Shown here one piece after another: positions 9,328 through 19,040 of a stretch of DNA of 64,000 nt; within the stretch, counting starts at the first letter, position 1; the number at the start of each line of letters is the position of its first letter. The notes beneath the pieces were generated by a model. That model made no database searches. It saw only the letters and a program-made list of their open reading frames with translations, and had not been told where the DNA came from. Source of the DNA: DTU052 sp050951725 (lineage in GTDB: Bacteria > Bacillota > Syntrophomonadia > Syntrophomonadales > DTU052); NCBI GenBank assembly GCA_050951725.1, contig JBMNJO010000001.1, positions 186,001 through 250,000 on the forward strand. The letters are read 5' to 3'. Position numbers and translations under genes: made by a program.

Positions 9328-9390
9328 ACCGAAAAATTAACCCTATTGTCACAAATTATCCAGTTGATACAGTCTGTTACTGTTTGAAAA

Positions 9391-9428
9391 GACAACATGT
9401 GTTGCCAAACGACACATGTTGTCTTTTT
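9391..9428. terminator. Intrinsic terminator, repeat family member 1
   Basis: GACAACATGTGT (9391-9402) and ACACATGTTGTC (9412-9423) form a perfect 12-bp stem with a 9-base loop, followed by TTTTT and preceded by AAAA, so it can work in both directions. Closely related hairpins occur at 18094 and 30481. This one lies about 90-120 bases upstream of a sigma-54 promoter, where an activator binding site would be expected, so a second role as operator is possible. Confidence 0.85.
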
Positions 9429-9512
9429 GTTTTTGTTTAATAACCACAAAGAAACCGGCAATTTGTCGAGTTTCCCCCTTGAGCCAGACTAGACTCGAAA
9501 CTGTGGCCAAGC

Positions 9513-9528
9513 TGGCACAAGAATTGCA
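9513..9528 (+). promoter_or_regulatory. Sigma-54 promoter of ligase/MFS module 1
   Basis: TGGCACAAGAATTGCA matches the sigma-54 consensus TGGCAC-N5-TTGCA exactly, with the invariant GG and GC ten bases apart. It lies 68 bases upstream of the CoA-ligase start. Sigma-54 promoters need an AAA+ activator; candidates are the intact regulator at 28489 and the interrupted one at 49015-54007. Confidence 0.9.
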
Positions 9529-9596
9529 ATAAAATAATTTAGATAACTATCAAATAACTAAGAAGTTGCAGCAGCAGCAACAGCAAGGAAAGGTGG

Positions 9597-11282
9597 TTGT
9601 ATCAGTTGGAAATCAAAGCATGGGACAGGTTTTGGGAGAAGAACTACACATCAATGTGGTTCAAAGAAGGGTACTTTCACGGCAAGGACCCGTTATTTCG
9701 GCACATCTACAACAACTCCCTGCGGTTACGCAAACGTACAGCCATAAACTTCTATGGCCGCAAGATCACCTGGGACGAGTATAGAGACCTGATTTTGAGG
9801 GCGGCTGGTGGCCTTAAGAGGTTGGGAATCAAAAAGGGCGACCGCGTCTACCTGGGATTACAGAACTGTCCGCAGTTTGCTATAGCCTTGTATGCAGCCC
9901 ATTCCCTGGGTGCCATAGTAATTGCAATATCCCCGGCCTACAAAGCCGGAGAGGTTAGTTATATGGTTAACGATTCCGGCGCTAAAGTTATGATCATCGA
10001 GGAATCAGCTGTTCCGGTGTACATAGAAATAAAAGACGCCATACCGTCGGTTGAGCATGTTATCGTAACCTCACTCGACGAATACCTGCCTGAGAACCCA
10101 TACCCCGCGTTTCCTGATGATTTGAGCTACCGGGGGGTTGAATGCCCTGGTGTCATAGCCTGGAAGGATTTCATAGCCGCAGATCCTGTCATCGGATTTG
10201 AAGACGTTGATATCAATGACCTGGCAATGCTGCAATATACCTCGGGAACCACCGGACGGCCCAAGGGAGCTATGCTTACCCACAAGAACCTGGTCAATGG
10301 CGCCTGGATTCATGCTGCGAACGTCGAGTTGACTGTCGACGATGTACAGGTTGCAGTTCTGCCGATGTTTCATGTAACTTCCTTGAATGATGTGGTCAAC
10401 TGCGCCATGTATGCCGGTAGCGAACTGGTCATTATGACCAGAGTCGATATCGAAGCATTTTTACAGATGGTCGAACGTTACAAGATAACCTACACAGTTA
10501 TTGCCACCCCAATTGTTATAATGATGGCCAGCCATCCCGCCTTTGGCAAGTATGACATCTCCAGTCTGACTAAGTTGGGTATCGGTGGTGCAGCCCTGCC
10601 GACCGCTATAGCCGATAAATACCTGTCCATGGGTATAGGTCTGACCGAAGGTTACGGTATGAGTGAGACCTGCGCCACCACGGTTATGAATCCTATGGAT
10701 GCCAACATATTCGGCAGCATCGGGCTGCCTGTTCCCGAGACTGATATCAGAATCGCCGATGTCAAGGACCTGAGCCGGGACGTGGCGATTGGCGAGGAAG
10801 GTGAACTCTGGGTAAAATCCGACAGTTGCGGTATTGGCTACTGGAACAACCCGGAAGCGACTGCGGAAACTTTCCTGGAGGGCGGTTGGGTTCGTACCGG
10901 AGACATAGTAAAGATGGATGAAAAGGGTTATCTGTATGTCTGCGGCCGGCTCAAGGAGATGATCAAGGTATCAGCTTACAGTGTCTTTCCCGCAGAGGTT
11001 GAAGAATACATGTATGCTCATCCCGCCATTATGGAGTGCTGTGCCATCGGCATACCTCATGAAACCAAAGGGGAAGAGATTAAGCTGTTCGCAGTTCTAA
11101 ATCCCGAATACAAAGGTAAAGTCACTGAACAGGAGCTGATTGACTGGGCCAAAGGACAGATGGCTCATTACAAGTATCCCCGCCATATAGAATTCCGCGA
11201 CAGCCTGCCCAAGGGTAATACAGGAAAGGTACTGCGTAAGGATTTGAAAGAAGAAGAAGCTGCTAAACGGGCAAACGCTTAG
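9597..11282 (+). CDS. AMP-forming acyl-CoA ligase, FadD-like
   Basis: A 561-residue adenylate-forming enzyme. Motifs in order: YTSGTTGRPKGAM (ATP P-loop, about 215-227), EGYGMSETCAT, RTGDIVKMDEKGY, GRLKEMIKVSAY hinge and the C-terminal lysine region PKGNTGKVLRKDL. It should convert a carboxylic acid, ATP and CoA to acyl-CoA, AMP and PPi in the cytoplasm. The acid is not evident; overall it looks like medium- or long-chain ligases. The start is TTG with AAGGA upstream. It follows the sigma-54 promoter and precedes an MFS carrier, so uptake and activation of one acid are likely linked. Its last 18 codons have a stranded relative at 30729. Confidence 0.9.
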   Translation: MYQLEIKAWDRFWEKNYTSMWFKEGYFHGKDPLFRHIYNNSLRLRKRTAINFYGRKITWDEYRDLILRAAGGLKRLGIKKGDRVYLGLQNCPQFAIALYAAHSLGAIVIAISPAYKAGEVSYMVNDSGAKVMIIEESAVPVYIEIKDAIPSVEHVIVTSLDEYLPENPYPAFPDDLSYRGVECPGVIAWKDFIAADPVIGFEDVDINDLAMLQYTSGTTGRPKGAMLTHKNLVNGAWIHAANVELTVDDVQVAVLPMFHVTSLNDVVNCAMYAGSELVIMTRVDIEAFLQMVERYKITYTVIATPIVIMMASHPAFGKYDISSLTKLGIGGAALPTAIADKYLSMGIGLTEGYGMSETCATTVMNPMDANIFGSIGLPVPETDIRIADVKDLSRDVAIGEEGELWVKSDSCGIGYWNNPEATAETFLEGGWVRTGDIVKMDEKGYLYVCGRLKEMIKVSAYSVFPAEVEEYMYAHPAIMECCAIGIPHETKGEEIKLFAVLNPEYKGKVTEQELIDWAKGQMAHYKYPRHIEFRDSLPKGNTGKVLRKDLKEEEAAKRANA

Positions 11283-11401
11283 GATTGTCAATCGCAAGAC
11301 TTCAGGCTTTCCCCATAACTGGAACCCCACCAAAATGATGCGGGTTTACTTAACAAGCTTGGTTCGATCCTCCCTTCAATAGATAGGAGGCAAGCCCGTG
11401 C

Positions 11402-11423
11402 GGGGCGCTTACATAAGCGCCCC
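11402..11423. other. Hairpin upstream of MFS gene 1
   Basis: GGGGCGCTTA (11402-11411) and TAAGCGCCCC (11414-11423) form a very stable stem in the 330-base gap between the ligase and the MFS gene. No T-run follows. The second module has a comparable hairpin at 30898-30919, so the structure may be conserved for mRNA processing or attenuation that sets the ligase to carrier ratio. The rest of the gap shows no gene. Confidence 0.5.
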
Positions 11424-11612
11424 TGGGCCCCTTCTGAGCCCCGTGGTCACGATTGTGCTGATCGTACAGGTTAACTGCCTTGTTGATCGGGATAATCCGG
11501 CCCAATAATTGACCTGTCATTACGGTTGTAGGGGGTGAGGGAATAGAGTAATAACTGTACAAAGCCCGACTCTCTTTCTGATGTGAAATTAAAGTATAAG
11601 GGGTGTGCTGAA

Positions 11613-12905
11613 ATGGAACAAAAAGGGAAAGTGTTTTACGGCTGGTGGATAATCGTAGCCTGTTGGTTTTTCATGTTTTCTGGCTTAGGGATCCTGATAA
11701 ACACCTATGGGGTTTTGTTTAGCGGAATTCTGCAGGATACCGGTTTTGCCCGGGGACCTCTGGGGCTGTATTTCACCCTGATGTCTCTGGCGTTAATGGT
11801 TTCTTTTCCTTTCATGGGGAAGATATTCGTCAAGTACAACACCCAGGTGGTCTTAACGGTCTGCCTGGTGGCATCAGGCCTTGCCTTCATGGCCTTTTCC
11901 CAGTGTTCGCAGTTGTGGCATTTCTATGTGGTCGCCATTATCCTGGGTGTATTTGGAGCCGGATGTTCAACCATGCCCGCCTCGGTTTTACCTACCAACT
12001 GGTTTGTTGAGAAGCGGGGTTTGGCCATAGGTCTGGCTATGACTGGCAGCGGGGTCGGTGGTATGGTTTGTAACCCTCTGGCACAATATCTGATCAGTGC
12101 CTACAGCTGGCAGACTGCTTTCATTGGTTTAGGACTGGTCTTCCTGGCAACCACGTTGCCTTGGGCCCTTTTTGTGGTTAAGCTGCATCCCTCAATGAAA
12201 GGCCTCCGGCCATTGGGAGAATCCGGTGAAACCAGTACGAGTGCAACCGCAGCGCCTACTATTAAGGGACTGACTATGGGCGAGGCCATAAAAAATCCGG
12301 TGTTTTGGCTCTTGGGATTCGTCCTCTTGTTTGGGAATGGTATCCAGGTGGCAGTACAAAACAATATCCCGATCTTCATGCAGGACCTGGGGCATACAGC
12401 TGCTTTTGGCGCCACAGTAATAAGTATATATATGGGAATCCTGGTGCTGACTAAAATGCTGCTGGGGACCATACTTGACAAATGGGGCCCAAAAGTGGCG
12501 ATCATATTCTGCCTGGTAATGTTCATGATATCGTGTGTAGCCTTTATCAATGCTAAACCGTTGATATTTGTTGCTTTATTTACGCTGACTTACGCCTTGG
12601 CGGTACCTTATACTACTGTTTATCCTTCCTACGTTATCAGTCACCTGTTTGGCAACCTGGATTATGGAACCATTTACGGCTTTATGAACATATTTATGAC
12701 TCTGGGATTGGCCTTGGCGATGCCGGTTACCGGAGCATTCTTTGACGCGACCGGCACTATGGTCCCGATCTGGTGGGCATTTATAGGTGTTGCTGCGGTA
12801 GTGCTGGCAGTGTACCTGTTTATACTTGGTCGTCAGCCCAAGCTTGCAGAAAACTGGCACGGTCCAGATTCCCCTGCCAACGCTGATCAAGGTTTGGCCC
12901 AGTAA
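11613..12905 (+). CDS. MFS transporter, oxalate/formate-antiporter-like (copy 1)
   Basis: A 430-residue protein with about 12 membrane helices and the N-terminal FYGWWIIVACW signature seen in the oxalate/formate antiporter and monocarboxylate-like MFS branch. NWFVEKRGLAIGLAMTGSGVGG is the usual loop and helix 4-5 region. It probably carries an organic acid across the membrane. The start is set at MEQKGK, with AAGGGGTG upstream; the longer frame has no better signal. A close paralogue lies at 31105. It sits between two CoA ligases, so its substrate is likely the acid they activate. Confidence 0.88.
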   Translation: MEQKGKVFYGWWIIVACWFFMFSGLGILINTYGVLFSGILQDTGFARGPLGLYFTLMSLALMVSFPFMGKIFVKYNTQVVLTVCLVASGLAFMAFSQCSQLWHFYVVAIILGVFGAGCSTMPASVLPTNWFVEKRGLAIGLAMTGSGVGGMVCNPLAQYLISAYSWQTAFIGLGLVFLATTLPWALFVVKLHPSMKGLRPLGESGETSTSATAAPTIKGLTMGEAIKNPVFWLLGFVLLFGNGIQVAVQNNIPIFMQDLGHTAAFGATVISIYMGILVLTKMLLGTILDKWGPKVAIIFCLVMFMISCVAFINAKPLIFVALFTLTYALAVPYTTVYPSYVISHLFGNLDYGTIYGFMNIFMTLGLALAMPVTGAFFDATGTMVPIWWAFIGVAAVVLAVYLFILGRQPKLAENWHGPDSPANADQGLAQ

Positions 12906-12972
12906 CTTAAGCAACTGACCTGTGTTGATAAGTGATGTCCGACTTGGAACTAAGTTCGAAAGGAAGGTATTT

Positions 12973-14588
12973 ATGATCGACAAAAGCAAACGACTGGTAA
13001 GACCAACTGTAACCCTGGAAGAGTCCCCACTGATGAAAGGACGTCGTACCGAATTTGAAAGTGTAGCCGAGATGATTACGGTGAGAGCACAAGAGACGCC
13101 TGACCTGGTCTGGGTCTATTACTACGATCAAGCGGTTACCTACAAACAAACCAATGAGAGAGCCAATAAGGTAGCCAATTACCTGAAGGCGAAAGGGGTT
13201 ACCAAAGGGGATGTAGTCTCGGTAATGGTCCTTAACTCACCGGAAGTCTACTATACCATGTTCGGGGCGCAGAAACTGGGTGCTATAGCCGGTGGTGTCA
13301 ACTATATGTTAAAAGGCCGGGAGATTGCACACGTTCTCAACGATTCCAAACCCAAGGTGGCCTTCGTAGACAGCGAATTCATGAAGGACTTCTGTGATGG
13401 CTACCGCATGGCAGATCACAAGCCGATCGTAGTTGAGGTAGTAACCGGCGTGGACCATGGAGAAACCATCGCTGAAACTACCCTGGAGGAGATCCTTAAG
13501 AGCTATCCCGCCGATGAGGCTTTGGTGCCGCAGGGTCTTGAAGACCCGTATATGCTTCTCTATTCCTCCGGTACCACTGGTATGCCCAAGGGGATTCTCC
13601 TGCCGAATCGCGCTCAGCTGGGTATGGGCAAGACCATAGTTAAGATGAATGCATTTTTCCCCGGGGACATCTCAATTGTAGTTCTGCCAATGTTCCACAC
13701 CAACCCCCTCTGTATATTTACCTACTCGCAACTCTATATGGGGGTTTCAGTTTGTGTCCGCAGACGATTTGCGCCGGATGATTTTTGGCCGGCTGTGCTG
13801 CAGTATGGAGTAACCGTTTGCATGATGGTTCCAGCCATGTACAGTTATGTATACAACTCGGTTGACCCTGACACTATTGACCGCTCCCGCCTGAAACTCC
13901 GGTACGCGTTTGCCGGAGCCGCTCCCTTCCCAGTAGAACTGGTGAGGAACTTCAAGGAGAAGTTCGGAGTTACCGTAATCGATGGCTACGGACTTACTGA
14001 AGCTACCGGGATGTCGCTTGCAGACCGTAAATATGCCGGAGAACTGGAGTTCCATCGGCCATGCGGTTCCGGACCAGGAAGTTGAGATCATGGATGACGA
14101 TAACAACATCCTGCCGTACGGGGAAAAAGGAGAGATCTGCATCAGAGGCTATGCTAACATGATAGGCTATCTCAACCAGCCAGAGGCCACCGCCGAGACC
14201 ATCAAGGACGGCTGGCTGCATACCGGTGATATCGGCCATGGATGGATGAGCTGGGTTACGTTTACATCTCACGGACGCAAGAAGGAGATGATCAACCGGG
14301 GCGGAGAGAACATCTACCCGCGGGAGATCGAGATACCGCTGGAAAACCACCCGAAGATACTGGAGGTCGCAGTCATCGGTGCGCCTGATCCAGCACCTGG
14401 GCGAGCGGGTGCGTGCCTGCATAGCCCTCCGGGAGCCTGGCTCTATGACTGCCGAAGAGGTCAAGGAGTACCTGAAAGACAAGATCGCCAGGTACAAGAT
14501 CCCTGAGCTGGTGGAATTCATGCCTGAGCTGCCTAAGAACCAGACTGGCAAAATCTTGAAGAAAGAGTTAAAGGAATTGTTTAAGTAG
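12973..14588 (+). pseudogene. CoA ligase, copy 1, with four insertions
   Basis: This is the counterpart of the intact ligase at 32467 and starts with the same ribosome binding site and ATG. Compared with that copy it has small insertions near 14015 (+1), 14240 (+2), 14268 (+1) and 14392 (+1). The first shifts the frame after GYGLTEATGMS; the middle two together keep the new frame; the last moves to a third frame that ends correctly in KKELKELFK. Both the ATP motif (YSSGTTGMPKG) and the C-terminal PKNQTGK survive in different frames. As written, the product stops at 14085 without the hinge and C-terminal domain. All four changes are insertions and lie within 400 bases, so sequencing or assembly error in a repeated gene is a real alternative. 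Confidence 0.85.
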
Positions 14589-14639
14589 GAATTACTGGCA
14601 AGCAAAGCACAAAAGGCATTAAATTGGGATTCGATTAAA

Positions 14640-14673
14640 GATAGGGGCACTGTATTCGCCTCTATCTTTTTTT
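14640..14673 (+). terminator. Intrinsic terminator of module 1
   Basis: GATAGGGGC (14640-14648) pairs with GCCTCTATC (14658-14666) with one G-U pair, followed by seven T. It lies about 50 bases after the end of the frameshifted ligase and closes the sigma-54 module. Confidence 0.85.
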
Positions 14674-14849
14674 GAATCCAAAAGTGATTCCCGTGGGGCT
14701 CGCCCCCTTTCAACGTTCGCCTTCGCAGGGTGTTGCTGCTATGCTACGTCAACCGGCTCCCACATATTTATGCATTAAAACAGCATATTTTGGGGTTTTC
14801 GCAGGGGAATCAAAAGCGGATGATAAACTCAGCAAGGTGCAGCCTGGCC

Positions 14850-15377
14850 TTACCTTTCCGTAAACAGGGGGTAATAGGGAGCGTTGTAGGTAAATGCAAT
14901 GAACAGTAAGGTTGCAATGATTAAGATCATAATTTGAAGCAGCAGCAAAGAGGGCTTGAATTCCCAGGGAAAGTCCAAAATCTCATTTTCAGTATGGAAT
15001 GCCATCAAGGCGGACAGCACAGTGATCGTAATAACGAATACGATTTCCAGCCAGTTAGGGGTAATTTTGCCAAAGAGAGAAATCGGCAGGTAGAAAAGCA
15101 GGAATAGCAATACTGGTACCAGGAGAACCGCGCTAATTCGAGAAAAGAAGAACCGCCACCAGGAGTATACATAGGTCCTGGTCAGCAGTAGTAGTATGCA
15201 TTCTACAAGAGCCATAAGCGCGGCGGCAAAGTAGCCAATTTTTATGTGCTCCCAGACTGCTTCCGAGACTGCAAATACAGGCCAGTGCAAAACCGGGTGA
15301 GCATAATGAAAAGCGGTGTAGACCCCTATGAATATCAAGGACTTAATAACTACGTACCAGACGCTCCGATAATTCAA
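14850..15377 (-). CDS. DUF6512-like integral membrane protein
   Basis: A 175-residue protein with five predicted membrane helices. The segment FAVSEAVWEHIKIGYF resembles the conserved VNESVWEH motif of DUF6512 proteins of Clostridia. Function is unknown. It faces away from the YhaM-like gene and has no partner on its strand. Confidence 0.6.
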   Translation of the reverse strand: MNYRSVWYVVIKSLIFIGVYTAFHYAHPVLHWPVFAVSEAVWEHIKIGYFAAALMALVECILLLLTRTYVYSWWRFFFSRISAVLLVPVLLFLLFYLPISLFGKITPNWLEIVFVITITVLSALMAFHTENEILDFPWEFKPSLLLLQIMILIIATLLFIAFTYNAPYYPLFTER

Positions 15378-15746
15378 GACAACCTTCCCTTTCCTGCCTG
15401 ATTATGTCTAAACAGGTCAAATATACCCTTCCTTGGCCTCAATTATACATGACTTCTATGTTTCAAGGTCAAACGCTGTTAGGCAGCAACTGCCGAATAC
15501 AATACCGTACCGGATCGATCCGACTAACATACTGGTCCCTCTCGCATAATGGCAGTATTAATAATTTAGTTAACTGACAGGATGTTGTCACCTTTCCAGG
15601 GAATAATCAGCAGCAGAGTACCGTGTTAATAAATGGGTCGCAAGCAGGAAAATAGCAGCGGTTGTATAAGTAACTGATATATGACTTTTACCTCGGGTTA
15701 ATCGGGATTGATGCGGTACTGCAATCTGGGCAAGGAGCGGCACTAT
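15378..15746. other. Intergenic region between divergent genes
   Basis: About 370 AT-rich bases between the membrane protein and the YhaM-like gene. They must contain promoters for both, but I could not pick a convincing one, and no open frame with a ribosome binding site is present. Confidence 0.35.
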
Positions 15747-16688
15747 ATGAAAAAGAAACAGTATGTAAAGGATCTGAAAATGGGGGACAGGGTAGAGAGC
15801 CAGTTCCTGGTGACCGGCAAGAGATACCTCAATTTCAAAAGAGCTTCCGGGAAGTACCTGGCCTTGACCTTGGCTGACCGGACCGGCGAGATACAGGCCA
15901 AGGTATGGGATCAGGCGGAGGCCAAGGGAAGAGGATTCCGGAGCGGACGGGTAGCGCACGTTACCGGAGAGGTGGTCATATTTAATGAAGTCCTGGAAAT
16001 ACACGTCACCGATATCACCGAGACTCAGGATTACCAGAACGATGACTTCGTGGTTATTGATGAACTCCGGATCAGTGAACTGGCAGCCGAGCTCCGGGAT
16101 ATTGTGGCCTTACTTGAACCGGGCCCCTGTCAACGGCTGGCTGAGTTATTCCTGCAGTCCCAATGGTTTGCACCATATTGTTATTCACCGGCCGCACAAA
16201 CCATACACCACAATTACCCTGGCGGGTTGTTGGAACACTCACTGGGGGTAATGAAAATTTGCCAAATGGTAGGAAGTCAGCGAAAGGAGATCAATACCGA
16301 TCTTCTGGTTACCGGGGCCCTGCTTCACGATGTGGGCAAGATCCGGGAAATGAATCTCGCCCCGGGGATCCAGTACACCGACGAGGGTAAGCTGCTGGGT
16401 CATATCGTATTGGGGATTGAGATGGTTGGAGAGCTAATAAAAAGCAGCGGGATCGGGGACCAGGAGTTCCGCAACCGCATCCTGCACATGATAGCCAGCC
16501 ATCACGGGGAGTACGAATGGCAGTCGCCCAAGCGGCCCAAGTTCATCGAGGCCAGGGTGCTGCACCTGGCCGACATGATGGACGCCGATATTTATAAGTT
16601 TGAGAATGCTGTGCCTGAGGAGGAAGGCAGCCGGTGGTCGGCCTATCTACCGAGGATTGGCAATCGCGTCTTCCTGGGATCAGATTAA
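15747..16688 (+). CDS. YhaM-like 3'-5' exoribonuclease (OB-fold plus HD domain)
   Basis: The start is the ATG of MKKKQYVKDL with AAGGAG nine bases upstream. The 313-residue product has an N-terminal OB-fold (about 10-95; GEIQAKVWD and VAHVTGEVVIFN strands) and a metal-binding HD domain (about 150-290; NYPGGLLEHSLGV and GALLHDVGKI). This is the layout of YhaM (CBF1), a metal-dependent 3'-5' exonuclease of RNA and single-stranded DNA in Firmicutes, of similar length (about 314). The WYL regulator gene follows after 18 bases on the same strand and may be co-transcribed. Confidence 0.82.
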   Translation: MKKKQYVKDLKMGDRVESQFLVTGKRYLNFKRASGKYLALTLADRTGEIQAKVWDQAEAKGRGFRSGRVAHVTGEVVIFNEVLEIHVTDITETQDYQNDDFVVIDELRISELAAELRDIVALLEPGPCQRLAELFLQSQWFAPYCYSPAAQTIHHNYPGGLLEHSLGVMKICQMVGSQRKEINTDLLVTGALLHDVGKIREMNLAPGIQYTDEGKLLGHIVLGIEMVGELIKSSGIGDQEFRNRILHMIASHHGEYEWQSPKRPKFIEARVLHLADMMDADIYKFENAVPEEEGSRWSAYLPRIGNRVFLGSD

Positions 16689-16706
16689 TCTGCGGAAGGT
16701 GATTCG

Positions 16707-17963
16707 ATGACTACACTGGTCAGCAAGGTTGTCTCAAGCAGTGATAAAGTAAAGAGCTACATCAAGGATAACCCTGGAGTCAGCATAGAGCGCCTGACCG
16801 AAGAACTAAAGATCAAACCGGCCAGTCTCTATCATGTGCTCTATGCTTTGATCGATGACCCGCAGGTTTGTGACGGAACCAGGTTCAAAGTGACGCGGCA
16901 GGGTAACTGGATTACGGTATCCGAAGTCCAGTCCCGGATTGCCCAAAAGACAGGGAAGAAGAATGTCTCGGCGGTAGAGCGGGTGATCTATCTATACACC
17001 TCTCTTTTTGAAGCGGTTGAAGACGGGGGATTGACCTTCGAACAGATCAGAAACCGTTATGAAGAGCTTATGGAAACCCCCAGAAGCAGTACGGCCCTGA
17101 AAAGGATGATCTACCGGGACATAAATCTCCTCAGTGAAAGTCTGCCGGATAGGCATGCCGGCCTGCGGCGACCAGAGGGGGCGAACAAAAAGTACTGCTT
17201 GAACCTGGATTACATACCACGGCTGATGCCGGAGTCGGCTGCCGCTGTTTATCTTGGCATGACGCTACTGAAAGATACAGTCATGGATGAGCCGGTAGCC
17301 TATGCTCAAAAAGAGATCGGAAAAGCCTACCTCAAGAAACAGGGCAAGAACATCAATGTATTTCGCCAACGGTTTTACAGCGTCAAGGACACCCTGGCCG
17401 AACCGAAGAAATTTGGCAAAACCTTCCGTACCCTGGTCAAGGCCGTGCTCGAAAGCTACTGCATCCGCATGGTATATGAGAAGATTACCGGCGAAAGGTT
17501 GGACCGGCTGGTGGAACCATTGGGCATGCTGTGCAAACGGGGTGTATGGTACCTCATTGCCAGGAACCAGGGTGCTAAGGAGATAAGAATATACCGGGTT
17601 GATCAGATCTTCAAGGTGTACCCCCGGGACCGGGAGAGGTTTGAATACCCTCGGGACTTTACAGTGGAGTCCTATGTTGGCGACAGCTGGGGTGTTTATT
17701 CTGATGATGAGGTAAGGAGGGTGACTTTGAAGTTTTCCCCCGAAGTGGCGCCACGGGTAAAAAACCTGTGCTACCACCGTTCCCAGTCAATTGCCGAAGA
17801 ATGCCCGGACGGCTCCGTCGTATTGGAGTTCAATGTATGCGGTCATGTTGAGCTGGTTAGCTGGATTCTGCAGTGGGGTCACCAGGTTGAAGTTATCGAA
17901 CCAGAAGATCTCCGGGAAAGGGTCCGCGAGATGGCCCTGGCTATTGCTGAACGGTACAAATAG
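16707..17963 (+). CDS. WYL-domain transcriptional regulator
   Basis: A 418-residue protein with an N-terminal helix-turn-helix region (about 10-75), a helical middle, and a WYL domain around residues 255-330 (PLGMLCKRGVWYLIARNQ, then EIRIYRVDQI). A WCX-like C-terminal extension follows. WYL proteins bind nucleic-acid-derived ligands and often regulate DNA repair or defence genes. The target here is unknown; it sits directly after the YhaM-like nuclease gene, so control of nucleic-acid metabolism is plausible. Confidence 0.82.
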   Translation: MTTLVSKVVSSSDKVKSYIKDNPGVSIERLTEELKIKPASLYHVLYALIDDPQVCDGTRFKVTRQGNWITVSEVQSRIAQKTGKKNVSAVERVIYLYTSLFEAVEDGGLTFEQIRNRYEELMETPRSSTALKRMIYRDINLLSESLPDRHAGLRRPEGANKKYCLNLDYIPRLMPESAAAVYLGMTLLKDTVMDEPVAYAQKEIGKAYLKKQGKNINVFRQRFYSVKDTLAEPKKFGKTFRTLVKAVLESYCIRMVYEKITGERLDRLVEPLGMLCKRGVWYLIARNQGAKEIRIYRVDQIFKVYPRDRERFEYPRDFTVESYVGDSWGVYSDDEVRRVTLKFSPEVAPRVKNLCYHRSQSIAEECPDGSVVLEFNVCGHVELVSWILQWGHQVEVIEPEDLRERVREMALAIAERYK

Positions 17964-18093
17964 ATAGCAGTTCAACCAACTCTGTAGCGGAATGACAGTC
18001 ATAAAACGCATCCTTACCATTCTTATACCGCTTATACTGGCCTTTGTTTAAACTTCTTCCGGGGCGCAGATTGACAAACGATACTGTTCGAAA

Positions 18094-18130
18094 AACGACA
18101 GGTGACGTAGAATAACACACCTGTTGTTTT
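18094..18130. terminator. Terminator-like hairpin, repeat family member 2
   Basis: AACGACAGGTG (18094-18104) pairs with CACCTGTTGTT (18118-18128) with one mismatch, then TTTT. It shares sequence with the hairpins at 9391 and 30481, including an ACTGTT(C/T)GAAAA-like lead-in. It lies between the WYL gene and the enoyl-CoA hydratase gene. No sigma-54 promoter was found downstream of this copy. Confidence 0.65.
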
Positions 18131-18234
18131 ATCCATGGCCCCTCACTTTCTGCTCGAATAACCAAATTGTAAAACCTGCAATTGTATTGTGATATACTAT
18201 AAATTACGAAAAATGAACGCATCAGGAGGTAATC

Positions 18235-18945
18235 ATGTCTTTCGTAGAATGGAAAAAAGACGGTACTGTTGCTATCATGATAATGAATAACGGCGAGAAC
18301 AGGCAGAATCTTTATTGGGCCGAAGCAATGCTGGCTACCTATGAGGAAATCATGGCAGACAGTGATATCAAAGCGCTGGTACTTACTTCGAGTGACCCCA
18401 AGAACTTCAGCCAGGGTGTTGATGTCGAATGGATGACCAAGAAGGCCGGCGAGCAGGATTTCACCTCCATAAACAAATGGCTGGAAAAAAACCATGAAGT
18501 CTTTAAAGCCATGCTGTTTGCGCCGGTTCCAACCATAGCGGCTGTTACCGGTCATGCTTTCGGCAACGGAGCTATGCTGGCCGGTGCGTGTGACTACAGG
18601 TTTATGAGAGCTGACCGGGGTTACTTCTGCTTACCGGAAATTGATCTGGGCATTCAGTTTATTCCGTCTATGCTCGAGTGGATGAAGCGTATTATGCCTT
18701 ACCATTTCTTCATCAGATTGCTGCTCTCCGGAGAAAGGGTCACAGCAACGGAACTGGAAAAACATAATGTAATAATTAAAGCCTGCCAAAATGCCGAAGA
18801 GACTATCGCCGAGGCTGTCGCCTACGCGAAAACCTTTAATAAATCAAGAGTCAACATGGTGGAGATGAAAAGAAGAAATTCCAAACACATTCTGGATGTC
18901 ATGATGAATGAAGACCCGCCGTATATGACTCACGGACCCAAGTAA
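18235..18945 (+). CDS. Enoyl-CoA hydratase/isomerase family protein
   Basis: A 236-residue crotonase-fold protein, slightly short of the usual 255-260. The start ATG follows CAGGAGGT. The oxyanion-hole region FSQGVDVEW and GHAFGNGAMLAGACDYR are present, and LPEIDLGIQF matches the usual catalytic Glu segment. The C-terminal helices are shorter than in the hydratase at 8554. It may act on a different acyl-CoA. It stands alone between hairpins, with no operon partner. Confidence 0.85.
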   Translation: MSFVEWKKDGTVAIMIMNNGENRQNLYWAEAMLATYEEIMADSDIKALVLTSSDPKNFSQGVDVEWMTKKAGEQDFTSINKWLEKNHEVFKAMLFAPVPTIAAVTGHAFGNGAMLAGACDYRFMRADRGYFCLPEIDLGIQFIPSMLEWMKRIMPYHFFIRLLLSGERVTATELEKHNVIIKACQNAEETIAEAVAYAKTFNKSRVNMVEMKRRNSKHILDVMMNEDPPYMTHGPK

Positions 18946-18972
18946 TAAAGAAGACGGACCTCAAGCAAAAGT

Positions 18973-19040
18973 CAAAGGGGCAGGTTGCTTTTCCATTTTT
19001 CGTAGGACTACGAATACTGGGAAGGCAACCTCTCCCTTTG
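18973..19040. terminator. Long hairpin between convergent genes
   Basis: CAAAGGGGCAGGTTGC (18973-18988) pairs with GCAACCTCTCCCTTTG (19025-19040), 14 of 16 matched, and the loop holds a small CGTAG/CTACG stem. It sits between the plus-strand hydratase and the minus-strand thioesterase. It could act as a bidirectional terminator, though no long T-run follows. Confidence 0.5.

Noticed and set aside
9545..9596. CAG-rich run before the ligase as a functional repeat
   Set aside because: It is a short, impure run (gcagcagcagcaacagcaagg) just before the ribosome binding site, most likely chance low complexity.
11350..11380. tRNA-like GGTTCGATCC
   Set aside because: The T-loop-like decamer has no matching acceptor stem, anticodon arm or D-arm around it.
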